NCBI GenBank assembly: GCA_027972325.1
Contig: JAPMOS010000013.1
Coordinates: forward strand, 106,001 to 170,000
Direction: 5' to 3'
DNA from: Paratrimastix pyriformis
Lineage: Eukaryota; Preaxostyla; Paratrimastigidae
Length of the DNA stretch: 64,000 bases
The notes below the pieces were generated by a model. The model did no database searches, had not been told where the DNA came from, and saw only the letters and a list, made by a program, of their open reading frames with translations. Numbering within the stretch: position 1 is the stretch's first letter; every line of letters begins with the position of its first letter. Position numbers and translations under genes: made by a program. Below, piece by piece: positions 1 to 11,200 of the stretch.

Positions 1-188
1 ATTGCCAACAAGATATCGCAGACCCGATAGAGTTCCTCTTCGCTGTAACCGATTGGTTTATTCGCTTGGATAGCGAGGACCGATTCATGAAGGGAACGCC
101 ATCGATCTTCTTCAAATGTGGCTGATAGATGTGGCTTGTTTTTGAATGGTTTGATAACGAGCTTCGGTTTTGCCGACGGTGTGGCCAT
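1..188 (-). CDS. CUL4: Cullin-4, N-terminal fragment (partial at window edge)
   Basis: Reading leftward from an ATG at 188 there are 62 open codons to the window edge. The peptide begins MATPSAKPKLVIKPFKNKPH and continues with RWRSLHESVLAIQANKPIGY then EEELYRVCDILLA. This matches the start of the first cullin repeat of CUL4 (family pattern KLVIKNF, then W..LHEAV.AIQ, then LEELY). CUL4 is the scaffold of the nuclear CRL4-DDB1 ubiquitin ligase; this segment would begin the adaptor-binding helices. The rest of the gene lies outside the window. It is divergent from the MT-A70 gene with 124 bp between start codons. The call rests on only 62 residues, but the match is specific to CUL4 rather than other cullins. 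Confidence 0.87.
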   Translation of the reverse strand, partial: MATPSAKPKLVIKPFKNKPHLSATFEEDRWRSLHESVLAIQANKPIGYSEEELYRVCDILLA

Positions 189-312
189 AAGACCCCAAAG
201 ATGAGCTGCGGACGAGACAACAAACGGAGCGCCTTTTCCGCTTTTGTGGCTAGAGCCGAAAGGTGATCAAGATTCTTTCCGGGAGTTTGAAATAACTCAA
301 AAGCGCCCCCGT
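189..312. promoter_or_regulatory. Short divergent spacer, likely bidirectional promoter of CUL4 and the MT-A70 gene
   Basis: Only 124 bp separate the two divergent start codons. No clear TATA box is visible. An upstream in-frame extension of the rightward gene exists from 244 but lacks an ATG, so I place its start at 313. Promoter function is inferred from gene orientation only. Confidence 0.4.
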
Positions 313-2586
313 ATGAGCTCGAAGAAAGGCGGAAAGGGGGGGCGAAAAAAAACTCCGAAGGTCGATCCGGGTCACTATCTCGGATATGCAGAAGACGACG
401 AATCTGTGGAAGCTATCATGAAGAAGTTCGAAATTCTCGAAGAGTTCCAAAAAACCCACTCTCCTCCACCCACTCCTCCTCCTCAGGCAGCACAACCTGC
501 GTCTTTTGATTGTCTGTCTGTTTTTCTTGCGAAATTGATCATCATCGCCCCCTTCCTAGCGGTGAAATCACCGCCCCACCCTTCGGCGACCCCTCTTTCT
601 CCGGCACCCCCCGCCCCATCCGAACCTATTCTGAGCCGAGATGACGCCCAAGAATTGTTCCGTCGCCTCCATGGCGATGAGGCCACCCCCGAGAAGCTGG
701 TTCGCTCCGTCCAGGCGGCTTCGACCGCGGATCTTCCACCAGAATGGATGGCCGCCCTCGACACTGGCTATCAAGAGGAGCTGTACGTCACGGGCGAGGA
801 GCAGCCAGGTCTTTCTCCACCCTGTCCCCACACGGCTGCCGCGGCACACCCCGCATGACTTCTGACTGTCTGACGCCCCCGCCGTCCCTCCCCTCCCCTC
901 CGCCGCAGAATTCCTCTTCGAGGCTCTGGACGATGTCGAAGGGGATGAAGACGGCGATGAGGACGGCGAATATGTCTATGAGAAGGACTCCGATCGCGAG
1001 GACGGGCACGGCAGGCGTCACGCTGGTCCGGATCCCCACACCCGCGGGCGGGGTGGGCGGTGAGGGTGGGTAGTTTGGGCATCGTCCTCATCGGTTGGAT
1101 TATTTGCCCACCTTCTCTCTCAGGGCCCGGCTCGCCCGGCCAGTGGCGGAAGGCCCCACGTGGCGACGGGAAGCATCGCAAAGGACCGGTCTGTTGCGCT
1201 GGCCGTTGGGCGGTGACGATGATGATGATGTCGGGCATGCGGCGGTGCGCACCAACAGGTTCCCGCTCTGCTGTCCGAGGAGATGGTCAACAGCCAGGAC
1301 AGCAACGTCAAGGCCCTCCTCATCATGCGCACCCTCGAGCGCGAGCTGGAGCGCGTCTACCCCGACCAGAACCACACCGACCGGGTCAGTCCTGCCTCCC
1401 AGCATGCATCCCTTCTCCTGCCCACCACCACCTCGCGCCCCCTGCGGGACCTGGACGCTTCATTCGACATTCTCCCGTGGACAGGACCGCCGGACACGCA
1501 TTCCGCCGGAGCCCATCCCGTCCTGGTCACTGCTCGTGGAGCCATACGACCGCTCCCTGGCCTCCGTGTCCGTGCAGCAGGTCGAGGCCACCCGAAAAAC
1601 ACTCACCTACGCCCGGGTGGCAGCCCCCCAGACGGGAAAGGCCCCCCAGCAGCGCTTCTCGATGCCCGTCGAGGGCACCGAGTCCCAGGGGGTCAGCATC
1701 TACCGGCCCGACCCGATCCCCATGGCGTACGACCCGCCCCCCGGGGCCACGATTCGGCACAGCCGTCTCAGCGAACACCCCGAGACCCGCTCGCAGCTGC
1801 AGCTGCACCCCACCCAGATCGACCCGGCCATCTTGGAGGAGCTGCACGGCTTCCAGGGCGTGCTGATTAACCCGCCCTGGCACGCGGGGTTCACGGTGGA
1901 CCACCTGAAGGCCATGAAGCCCCTCTGGGACGGCCGCTGCGTGGAAAGCGGGCTGTTCTTCATCTGGGTGGACGGGGCCCACTGGGAGCCCGTCATGCGG
2001 CTCATGCGTCACGACCTGAAACTCCACTACGCCGACAACATCTGCTGGGCCCGGCAGCGCCCCTGCTGCCGGCTGATGCCGCTGCCGTACGCCCAGCACG
2101 AGGAGGCCAACCACTTCGTGCGGTCGGAGAAGATCACCTGCCTGATCTTCCGCCGGGTGGGCAAGCTCGAGATGCGCCACCAGCGCAGCGCCGACGTCAT
2201 CTTCGACGCCCCCAAGCCGGGCGGCGTCCACAAGTGGGAATACCCCGCCGAGATCCGCCACACGATCGAGGTGCGCACCACCGCCCACCCCGAGCCCCCA
2301 CCAGACCTTCCTGCGCGCCCGCCCTTCGGCTTCCTACCATTGGGGGAACTCACCTTTGACCTTTGGTGGGGCGGTTCCGGTGGCTTTGGGGGGGATGCAG
2401 ACGCTGCTCCCGGACGGGCTCAAGCAGAAGAAGCTGCTGGAGCTGTGGGCCTCGCCCTCGATCCCGCCCCGGGCCGGCTGGACGGCCGTCATCCACCACA
2501 ACTACGCCGAGCCCGAGCCCAGCGCCTTGGAACACACGGCCCCCCTGCCCCCAAACACACCCATCCCGCCTCAGGCCGGCCGCTAA
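313..2586 (+). CDS. MT-A70 family N6-adenine methyltransferase (METTL3/14/4 superfamily)
   Basis: The catalytic half is clear: INPPWHAGF, with the NPPW motif at 1869-1880 in place of the usual DPPW, then GLFFIWVDG, and after an intron at 2271-2400 the segment LLPDGLKQKKLLELWASPS with a C-terminal AGWTAVIHHN. The family transfers methyl groups from SAM to adenine N6 in mRNA or DNA. The N-terminus is basic (SSKKGGKGGRKK), followed by a helical LSRDDAQELFRRLHG stretch and an acidic exon near 909. The middle has ELERVYPDQNHTDR and a Pro-rich linker. Donors include those at 809 and 2271; the exon joins between about 1026 and 1259 are uncertain. ATG at 313 is preferred because nothing before it has an ATG. 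I cannot tell whether this is the METTL3, METTL14, METTL4 or MTA1/MTA9 type; Asn in the first motif position occurs in active and inactive relatives. Confidence 0.87.
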
Positions 2587-2711
2587 GTGCCCGTTTTCGG
2601 CCAATGGAAGGACTGAGGAACGACTGATGTTGTTTTTTTCGCGCGGGGTGGGTAGGTGGGGGTGGGGTGGAGATCAAGGGGACGATTGTGGGGCACGTGT
2701 CTCGGCTCGGC

Positions 2712-4850
2712 TCAGTCCAGGCCCTCCTCGTCCCAGGATTCCCACACGAGCCCGTCCCCAAGCTGCCTCCGAAACCTCTCCACGTGGCCGTTAAATGCCT
2801 GCACCGCGATCAGCATGGTCAGGGGGCACCCCAGGGCCACCTCGCCAAGCTCGGAATTGTAGCTGGTCGCGAAGATCTCCAAGAGGGGGCAGGCCAGGGT
2901 GAGTTTGTTGATGCGGCACCGGGACAGCTTCAAATCGCGCAACTCCTGCAGGCGCAGGGTCACCGCAGGCAGACTGACCTCGCTCAGGTGGGCCACGCGG
3001 AGTCGCGGCAGCTGGGCCAGCCAGGACAGGGCCGTGACCGTGGGGCCGGCCTTCAGGGGCAGCGGGATGGCGATGGCCACCAAGTGGGTGCACAGCCCGC
3101 TCCGCTGCAGGGACAGCACCATGTTGGGGTCGGCGATGCGGCTCCAGGCCCGCAGATCAAGCGTCCGCAAGGAGGGCTGCTGTGCGCCGGGGCCGTGGGG
3201 CCTCAGGGCCGACAGGCGGTGCGAGAGGGCCCCCTCTGAGATGAGGCGGCGCAGGCGGGGGCAGCGGAGCCCCAGCTCGCCCGCCGTGCACAGCGTCACG
3301 CGGAGGACCTCCAGCCCGGGGGCGTCCAGTGCCAGGTCAGTGGCGCCCCGCTGCTCCACCTCCAGCACGCGCAACGAGGGGCCCGCGACGTGGGGGTGAC
3401 GGTCGGCCCCCCCGACCGAGGTCAACAGTGCGCGCCGCAGCACGGCCAGGCCGGGAAGGACCTCGAAGAGGGCCTGGAACCTTTCGGGGCTCTCGCAGGA
3501 GACGCCCTCCAGACAGCGCAGCGAGGGGACTTGGCCCAAGGTGGCCTGCCACACCCCCAGGTCGGCGTGCCCGCGCGCGAAGCTGAGCCGCTCCAGGCGG
3601 GGCGGAACCCCGACGAAGACGACCGTTCCCGTTGGAGGCAGGCCCTCGATGGACCGAAGGTCGGGGCATTGCAGGGTGAGAGTCACCCGCGGGTTTGGGA
3701 ACCCCGCCGACATGACCAGGGCAAGGGCTTCCAAACGGGGGCACCGGACGAGGGCTTGGTGGGTTTGGCCGTGGTAGCACATCTGCAGGGTCACCCGCCG
3801 GAGACTGGCCGAGGCGACCGTTGCCGGGTGGCTGTCTTGGCCCCAACCCAGCATGAGGACCTCCAGGCGGTTCAGAAGGGACTCGCTCAGGGGCGGCTGG
3901 GCACCCGAGGTTAGGCTGAGCTCGACGAGGAGCGGCAGCTGGTCCAGCTGGGGTGCCAGGCCAGCCAGGGCATCCGCTGGGACCCGATCGAGGATCAGCC
4001 GGCGCAGGTGGGCGCCTGTCTGGCCGAGGAACCCCGCCAGGATATCCGAGGGGACGTTGGCGCAGGCCAGGGAGGCTCCCTCCAGGGTGGGCGCGCGGAG
4101 CGCACCCCCAGCCGCAATCCGGGCGATCTCCACATAGGGGATCACGGGTGATTCCGCCGCGCGCGGGAAGGCGCGGGAGAGGGAAGGGAGCACGCGCATC
4201 AGCTCCCGTGGATTGGTGAGGCGTCCGTCTGTCCCGATGATCTCCAAGCGGACGAGCTTCGAGCAGCGGGCCAGGGGCTGCAGCCCCCAGGGGTCAGATT
4301 CGTAGGACATCCGAAGGGTTTCCAGGTTGCTGCAGTGCTTGCTCAGGGCCAACACAATGGCAGAGGTGACGAAACGCCCCTCCAGGGTGAGCCGCCTCAG
4401 CTGGGGCCCGACAAGCCCGAGCAGACGAACGAGTGCCTGCTCGCCCAGCCCACGCAGATTGGGTATCGTGAGGGTATGTAACCCCGGATGGTCGGCAAAA
4501 GCTTCATCGACCCATTCCAGAAACTCGGCTTCTTCACGTCCACAACTCCAAAGGGCTCGTTCCTTACCCAGTTCCAGAGTTTCCAAGTCATGGCAAGGTC
4601 CCATGAGGGCCCCCAATGCGGTACCAGTGGGAACTGAAGGGTTCAAAGGGTCGTCGGAAAGTGGTGTCCCGTCACAGAGAGCCTCGTCCGAAGAGTTTGA
4701 GGAAACGACGAGCGCCCGCAGAGTCCCCCGGATGAGCACCCTCACACGGTGGTTGAGCGCGATCATCGGGCAATACAGGCAAAGTGATTCACCAGAGATT
4801 TCAATGAGTCGTCGGAGCAGATCGTCGGGTAAAGAGAGAAGTGAAGTCAT
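2712..4850 (-). CDS. F-box/leucine-rich-repeat protein, 712 aa, intronless
   Basis: A single open frame of 712 codons. The first 45 residues (LLSLPDDLLRRLIEIS, later CPMIALNHRVRVLI) resemble an F-box, which binds SKP1 in SCF ubiquitin ligases. The rest is a series of irregular leucine-rich repeats, for example LETLELGKE, LHTLTIPNLRGLGEQALVRL, LRRLTLEGRF, LVRLEIIGT, LRTLDLRAW and LRVAHLSEVSLPAV, typical of RNI-like FBXL substrate receptors. The end is acidic (VWESWDEEGLD). Lack of introns contrasts with neighbours. The LRR part is secure; the F-box is a match by pattern only, so the alternative is a plain cytoplasmic LRR protein. Substrate unknown. Confidence 0.82.
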   Translation of the reverse strand: MTSLLSLPDDLLRRLIEISGESLCLYCPMIALNHRVRVLIRGTLRALVVSSNSSDEALCDGTPLSDDPLNPSVPTGTALGALMGPCHDLETLELGKERALWSCGREEAEFLEWVDEAFADHPGLHTLTIPNLRGLGEQALVRLLGLVGPQLRRLTLEGRFVTSAIVLALSKHCSNLETLRMSYESDPWGLQPLARCSKLVRLEIIGTDGRLTNPRELMRVLPSLSRAFPRAAESPVIPYVEIARIAAGGALRAPTLEGASLACANVPSDILAGFLGQTGAHLRRLILDRVPADALAGLAPQLDQLPLLVELSLTSGAQPPLSESLLNRLEVLMLGWGQDSHPATVASASLRRVTLQMCYHGQTHQALVRCPRLEALALVMSAGFPNPRVTLTLQCPDLRSIEGLPPTGTVVFVGVPPRLERLSFARGHADLGVWQATLGQVPSLRCLEGVSCESPERFQALFEVLPGLAVLRRALLTSVGGADRHPHVAGPSLRVLEVEQRGATDLALDAPGLEVLRVTLCTAGELGLRCPRLRRLISEGALSHRLSALRPHGPGAQQPSLRTLDLRAWSRIADPNMVLSLQRSGLCTHLVAIAIPLPLKAGPTVTALSWLAQLPRLRVAHLSEVSLPAVTLRLQELRDLKLSRCRINKLTLACPLLEIFATSYNSELGEVALGCPLTMLIAVQAFNGHVERFRRQLGDGLVWESWDEEGLD

Positions 4851-4924
4851 CCGTGCTGCAGAGAATTAATTCTCAATAACCCAGGGCGCTACAGGCTGAT
4901 ACCCACTGGCCGGATTCTTGCACG
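4851..4924. promoter_or_regulatory. 74-bp divergent spacer between the F-box/LRR gene and the Pro-rich gene
   Basis: The two starts point away from each other and are 74 bp apart, so both 5' UTRs and any shared promoter must be very short or overlap coding sequence. No recognisable core element is seen. Confidence 0.35.
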
Positions 4925-7900
4925 ATGAATATCGTTGGTGGCGGACGGGGGCAAATCTGTTTGTGTTTTTCGGAAGTTCGGAAACCTTCATTTAATCTTA
5001 ATTGTAGCTTTTCCTCCATGTTGTGATGCCTCCGATCTCGCTGATATTCACCCAACAGGCACCGGCGATTCGTGTGTCCCTGTTGTTTCTCTTCCTCTTA
5101 CTCCGACAGCTCCTTCACGCCCATTCGCTGTCCAACTTCCCCCCGCTGCGCCGCTCTCCCCCCGGGAGGTTCTCCCACAACTCGTGCCTGTACGGGTTGT
5201 TCTCACCACCCCGCGCACGCCTCGGTCGAACGGGGGGCGAACCCCACGCGGTGACCATGGGGACACCGGAGCAACAGAGGTTCGGGTCACTCCACGCACG
5301 CCCGTCTCCATCGTCGAGCCACCCCCCGGGGGGCCAGCCACTAACACCACACCCGCATCAGCCAACGCACGGGGTGGTATGCCCAGGTTCCTGTTCGCGC
5401 GGCAAACGCCGAATGGGGATGGCCACTCAACCCCGGTGACAACCCCCCGGACCCCCACGGCACGTGTCGAGCTGCGCCCGAACTCGCCCGCTGCCCGCCA
5501 TGTGGGCGGCGGGTCGAGCGGTGAGGCCCTGGCCCAGCAGCCACGCACTACCCCCCGACCCTCTCAGGCAGGGACACCGTCAGGCGGTCAGGGCCGAACC
5601 GCCGTCCCGCCGCTACACATCCGCCCGCCCGAGGAGTCCGATGCCGCTCCGTCATCATACACGGCCGTGTTGCACCACAGGGCCGCGGCCTCGGCGCGCT
5701 CGCATCCCTCGGCCCCGGCACCGCACCACCCCGCCCAGTTGGGGCAGACCCAGGGTGATGAAGGCCGGGCGCGGTCGGCCCGCAGCTCATCCCCCGCCGA
5801 TGGCCGCGCACCCCCCACGTTGACCCCCGGCGTAGCCTCAGGCAGCCTCGCCTCGGGGTCGCTGATGGGCTTCGACTCGGCCTCCCAGCGGCGCCAGGCG
5901 CCCTCCGTCCTCAGCCTGCCCGGCGGGGCTGCCTATTCGGTGGTGTCTGCCAGCACGACCACCCCGCCAGTCTCGCCGCTGGGCGGCGGCATCCCGGGGG
6001 TGGATGATGCCCTCGGAGGGGCCATGGGGCTTGCCTGGCCCTCGACGGGCGAGCTGCTGGCCCCGGAGCATGTGCCCAAGGGGTGGCTCCTGCCCCCCGA
6101 GTGGCTGGCCATGCCGCCCATCCCCGGCATGCAGCCCCTGCTGCCCCGTCCGTCTGGCACGGCCTGCGCTCCCGGGGTGGTGGGGGTGCTGGCAGAGCCA
6201 TTTCCACCATTCATCCGGTTGCTCCCCCCCCCCCCCCCCCCCCTCCCCACCGCCCAGCATCGACTGCAGCACCCACGGAAGCATCTGACACGGGCCCTGA
6301 GGGCGGCGGGGCGGGGACGGCGGCCGGGGACGAGCAGGAGCTGCTGCGCCTGACGGAGCACGTCTCGCGTCTGTGCAGCATCGTGGCCGCCGACCAGGAG
6401 CTGGCCGTCCCCGCAGGCGAGTCCTTCACGCTCGATGCCTTGAACAGGTCTGATGGCCCGGTGCGCCTCGGGCGCCTGGCCGGATCAGCCCCGGCTCGCG
6501 CGTCTCTCAGCAGCATCCAATCAGCACAATCAGCATCACCATCAGCATCACCATCCAATCAGCATCACCATCACCATCACCATCACCATCACCATCACCA
6601 TCACCATCACCATCACCATCACCGCCACCGTTAGCATCGCCATCCAATCAGCAGCAGGCAGCAGGCAGCAGGCAGCAGGCAGCAGGCAGCATCATCCAAT
6701 TCAATCAGCATCATCATTCAATCAGCATCATCATTCAATCAGCATCATCATTCAATCAGCATCATTCAATCAGCAGCAGCAGCAGCAGGCGGCAGCGGCG
6801 GTGGCATCCCAATCATCATCCCCAGCCCTACCAACACCATCCAATCATTAGCATCATCTCGTCTCGTCCCGTCCCGTCCCGTCCCGTCCCTGTGCTGCAG
6901 GCTTCTCGAGGAGTTCGGCCGGCCGGGTGCAGCCGGGGCGGGGATGGGCGCCGGGGTGGTGGAGATGCTGCGCACCCACCAGACCCAGATGGCGCACTGG
7001 GAGGCCCTCCTCGCCCAGCGCGCCCAGTCCGCATTCCGCCCCCATCCCCCCCGCCCGCCCACCTCTCATCTCGCTGCTTATCAATCCTCATGTGCCTTGC
7101 GTCATTCTGTTGTGGCTGCGGGGCGGGGGACCCAGGCACATTCGCAACCTGGCCCACCTGCTGCACTACCACCTGCAGGCCTACCTGGCCGTGCATCCCC
7201 GGGCCTCGCCCCAGGCGGCCACCCGCATCCCGCCTCCCGTCCCGCCTCAGCCACCGACCGCGCCCCCCGCGGCCCCCGCCCCTCCCCTCCTCCATCCCGC
7301 CCACGCCGCCGGACCCGCCAAGCCGCCGACCTCCGCCAATCTCCTCCGCCCTCACGGCGGCCCGCCCCGCGGTCCCCGTGTGACCGCCAAGGCTGCCTCA
7401 CGCCCGGCCCCGCAGGCTGCCAGCCAACAACTGGGCGCGCTGCTGCAGGCCGCGGAGGCCCATCACAAACCACAGTCGGCCCGCCCGGGGGGCATCGTGG
7501 GAGGTCCGGGCCGGGGACCCAGGGAGGAGCGGGCCGGCCGGCCACGGCACCACGCGCCGCCCACTGAGGCACGCCCCCGCGCTCAGTCCGCCACCACCAC
7601 CACTACCGCCGCCGTCACTACCACCACCAGCACCGTCACCACCAGCACCGCCGTCGTCGCTACCACTACTACCACCAACATCGCCGCCACTGCCGCCCCG
7701 CAGGGACTGAGCCCGCGGAGGGAGGTCGTTGCGTTGCCGGAAGGCCAACATGAGCCCGATGTGGCGCTGGCTGCGCCCTCGGGCTCGGCCCATGCGGCCC
7801 AGGCAATGACACCGCCCAACCCGGCAGCCAGCAGCCCTCCGCCAGCCGGTCCCGTCCCTCCGACCCCCAGCCACCACCACCACCACCGCCACCGCCACCA

Positions 7901-9650
7901 CCACCGCCACGGCTCCTCTCGCCCCGGAGAGCAGCAGCCTGCACCAACCCGCCCCCCTCGATGCCACCGGCCGTGCGGAAAACGGGCCCGAGGATGCGCG
8001 CGCCCTCCCGTTGGCAGCCGAGAGCGGCGTCCCGGCGGCCGCAGCTGCCTCGACCGAGGAGCACCCGTGCCCCGGCCCGCCCGACCAGGGCAGCCTGCCC
8101 CCCGCCTCCCATGACCTCCCCGCACCAGCGCCAGCACCAGCACCAACACCAGCACCAGCACCCGGCCCACCCGAAGTCGAGTGCGCGGCGTCGCCTGTCC
8201 CCTCGCCATCGCCTCTGCTTCCCGCCGGGCCGTCGCCAAGCCCCGCGCCCGACGAGGACGACGTCGAGCGGTCCCTCACGCCCACCACCCCCGCCGCCCG
8301 CCAGCGGCCCCCCGCCGCCTCCTGCGGCTGCGTCCCTGATGACCTTCCCGCCCTCGCCAAACCTGCTGCAGCTGCTCGTCTCGCCGCCCCCGCCGCCCCG
8401 CCCCTCGCCCGCCATGCACCTGCCCTCCTCCCCGGCCCCGCCCCCGCCCCTCGCCATGCCGGGTGCGGGCCTGGTGCCCATCCTGGACGCGCCCCCGCCG
8501 CGCCCCCTGGCCCGCCCCGCCTCCTCCTCCACCACCGCCACCACCCCGTCCTCGAGCCCTGCCCGCTCCGCACCCGCCAGCCAACCTGGCCAGCCGGCGC
8601 TGACGGGGGCCGACGAAGCGCCGCCAATCGTCCTCCCCCAGCAGCCGCCCGTTCCCATGGCGACCGAGGTCCTGCCTCCCACAGCTGCGCTCGAGCCGGC
8701 CAGCCCCACGGGGCGGTCGGCTGACGATGAGCGGCTGTCGGAGTGGCCTGAGGCTGAGCCTGAGGCCGAGCAAGGCGAGACCCTGGACACAATTCCGCCC
8801 TCGCCGGCGCCCCTCGCGGCCCTGGCGGCCTTGCGTGGCCAGCTGGGGGCCGCTTCGAGTGATGCCGGGTCGCCCCTCCTGCTGGATCCGCAGCCCGACG
8901 ATGAGCCGGCTGACCTGCTGCCCCGATCGCTGCCCCCGCCCCAGCAGGCGCCGCCCCAGCCCGCCCTGGCCACCACCGCCAGGGGACCGGATGACGAAGA
9001 AGAAGAAGGAGAAGGAGAAGAAGATATTCAACAGCCCTCTACGCCCTCTGGCGATGGGCTGCGGCCTCCGCACCCCGCGGGTGACGAGGTGGCGGAGGCA
9101 GAGGGGGCAGAGGCGGAGGCGGATCAACCCGGGGCCGGCGATGAGGGGCTGTTCCCCTCGGAGGGAGGCGTGGCGGCCGTCTGGCAGGACCTGCTCGACA
9201 GCGGCGCCGTCACGCCCCTCCAGTCGCCGCCCGCCCCGCCCCGCCCTCTCCGTCCTCCTCAGGGCTCCCCGCAGGGCGACGGCTGGCTGCAGTTGGAGCC
9301 GTCGCCGCCACATCCCGGCGCGTCCATCCCCCCCACCGCAGCCGCGGAGGCCTCGCCGCCCATGTGGGTCTACGAGCCGACATCCCCCAAGGGGCATCAC
9401 CCGCCTCCCGCGGCCGGGGACGGGGCCGACGCCAAGCAGCAGCGCACACGACGCCATGCCTCGCCGGCCACTCGGGAGCAGCTCCGCCTCAAGGTCCCCC
9501 CACCGCCACTACCACCACCGCCACCACCACAACCACCATCCTCATCACCACCATTCCAAGCACCATCCCGATCATCATCATCATCATCATCGCATCATCA
9601 TCATCATCATTATCATCATCATCCAATCATCATCTAATCATCATCATCCG

Positions 9651-9734
<84 letters not shown>

Positions 9735-10366
9735 TAATCATCATCATCCGATCATCATCACCATCATCATCATCACCACCATCATCATCCGATCATCATC
9801 ATCCTCGCCCTCACCCTGCTGGTGAACGTGCTTGTGTTGCTGTTTCGCCAGTCGACCGTCCTGCACGAGCGCCGGCGGCGCCAGCAGCAGGCCGCGGCCG
9901 AGGCTGCCCGCAAGGCGGAGCGCACCCAGCGCGAGACGCGGCTGGCCGAACTGCGTCAGGTCTGCCTCCGCCCACCCACCAGCCGCCGCCCGGCCCCTCG
10001 CCGCCGTCGCCGTCCTCATCCTTATCATCATCGCCCTCATCATCGCCCATCGGCCCGCTTTTTGTCCTCGCCAAGCTCTCCCCATCGGACTTCTCCTTCT
10101 TGTTCTTGTTCTTGGGGGGGTGGGGATAGAAAATCGACACTGCCCGAAAGCGCCACACCGATGCGCGCCCTGCCACCGACCGGCCTCAGGGGGCCACCCC
10201 CCGCGGCGGTGGGGTCGCCACCGGCCCGGCCCTGTCGCCCCGCCCGCTGGCCCACACTGCCCCGCCCGAGTCGCCCCACATCACGCGGCACACCGCCCCG
10301 CCATCGACCGGGGTCGCCCCGGCCCTTGACCACGCGCCCCCCGCCCCCCAGGCAGGGCACCCATGA
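4925..10366 (+). CDS. Long Pro/Ala/Ser-rich protein with one C-terminal membrane segment, function unknown
   Basis: Not recognised as a known family. An ATG at 4925 with a 55-nt intron (5004-5058) joins in frame to a long Thr/Pro-rich exon (repeated TPRTP motifs). Later exons carry helical stretches: DEQELLRLTEHVSRLCSIVA near 6340, LRTHQTQMAHWEALLAQRAQ near 6970 and HIRNLAHLLHYHLQAYLAVH near 7140. A Pro-rich and acidic region follows (8600-9480, EEEEGEGEEDIQQ). After a (ATC)n intron comes a probable TM helix (ILALTLLVNVLVLLF, about 9800-9845) and a charged helix rich in Arg and Gln. An intron at 9960-10129 leads in frame to a stop at 10364-10366. It could be a single-pass, C-terminally anchored protein of the ER or nuclear envelope. 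Several exon joins between 6200 and 8600 are unresolved. Confidence 0.6.
6562..6626 (+). repeat. (CACCAT)n hexanucleotide microsatellite in an intron
   Basis: About ten near-perfect CATCAC/CACCAT units, followed to about 6790 by degenerate CAATCAGCATC units and a CAGCAGG array. It lies in an intron of the Pro-rich gene, after the donor GTCTGATG near 6449. Confidence 0.85.
9560..9800 (+). repeat. (ATC)n trinucleotide tract in an intron
   Basis: Long ATC/CATCAT tract, nearly perfect from about 9650 to 9735. It would encode Ile, Ser or His runs if read through, but it separates the acidic exon from the membrane-segment exon and is best explained as intronic. Confidence 0.85.
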
Positions 10367-11200
10367 GCACACGAGGGGACTTTGTATGTAGCATTAGCAC
10401 CCTGTACGTAGCGACGGATCCCCGGATCATCCCTTCCCCCTCTTGGTCGTTTTTGTAAGATCATCTCGGTCGTGGGCCATCCATCACCAGGCCAATCAAT
10501 GCCATTGCTCCCCGCGGGACACCCACCCCCACCCCACCGCAGAGCGAGGTCGGGTGCCCATGAGCGAACCAATTAATTAGTCGAAGGCAAAAAACCAGAA
10601 GACGAACGGCGTGGCGGGAGGCAGAGAAAGAGGGATCGATAGAGAGCCAGACGGATAGCGAAAATCAAAATCAAATCACCAAGGGAGGGAGCCACGCTGA
10701 GAGGGCGGGCCGGGGGAGGCACGAAGGCGGGGGGAAGGGAGGGATCGTAATAAATGGGGGTCGGGGAGGGAATTACCAGAGGGGGTGAGAGCAACCTTCG
10801 TGCCACCCGGGGCGCCGCGGGGGGAGGATCAAGAGAAGGGGGGAGAGAGACAGGGCCAGGCAGACCCCACCGGCCCCCCCCTCCCACCACTTAGCTGTGG
10901 GGGGGCGCGGGGGGGAAGTGCCGACCAACCAGACCAGACCCACGACAAGGGAAAGAGGGAAAAAACACAACCAAAAACAAACTACCAAAGCAACAACCCA
11001 GATACTACCATCGAGGTTGGAGGGGGGGATAGGGAGGCGCGGTGCCCCCTCCCCTCGCTTCTTATGCTTATGCTGCGGGGGGGGAGGGGAGGGCGTCGCC
11101 CCCTCCCCGACCCGGCCGGCCTGAGACGAAGGCACGAATGAAGGCCAGGCCGATGGGGAACCCAGAATGCAGGGTGGTCGGAGGGGGGCGGGGAGCGGGC
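10367..11200. other. Convergent intergenic region, no gene seen
   Basis: Lies between the stops of two convergent genes. It is rich in purines on the plus strand with many G-runs (GGGGGG-type blocks at 10880-11100). Open frames here have no recognisable motif. It presumably holds both 3' UTRs; no clear polyadenylation signal stands out. Confidence 0.6.

Noticed and set aside
501-559. Candidate 59-nt intron (GTCTTT...CCTAG) in the MT-A70 gene
   Set aside because: Removing it shifts to a frame that stops soon after; reading through keeps the helical LSRDDAQELFRRLHG segment in frame.
7398-9457. Very long minus-strand frames opposite the Pro-rich gene (Gly/Arg-rich)
   Set aside because: Complement of GC-rich Pro/Ala codons gives stop-free Gly/Arg shadows; the plus strand has coherent helices, acidic runs and exon ends.
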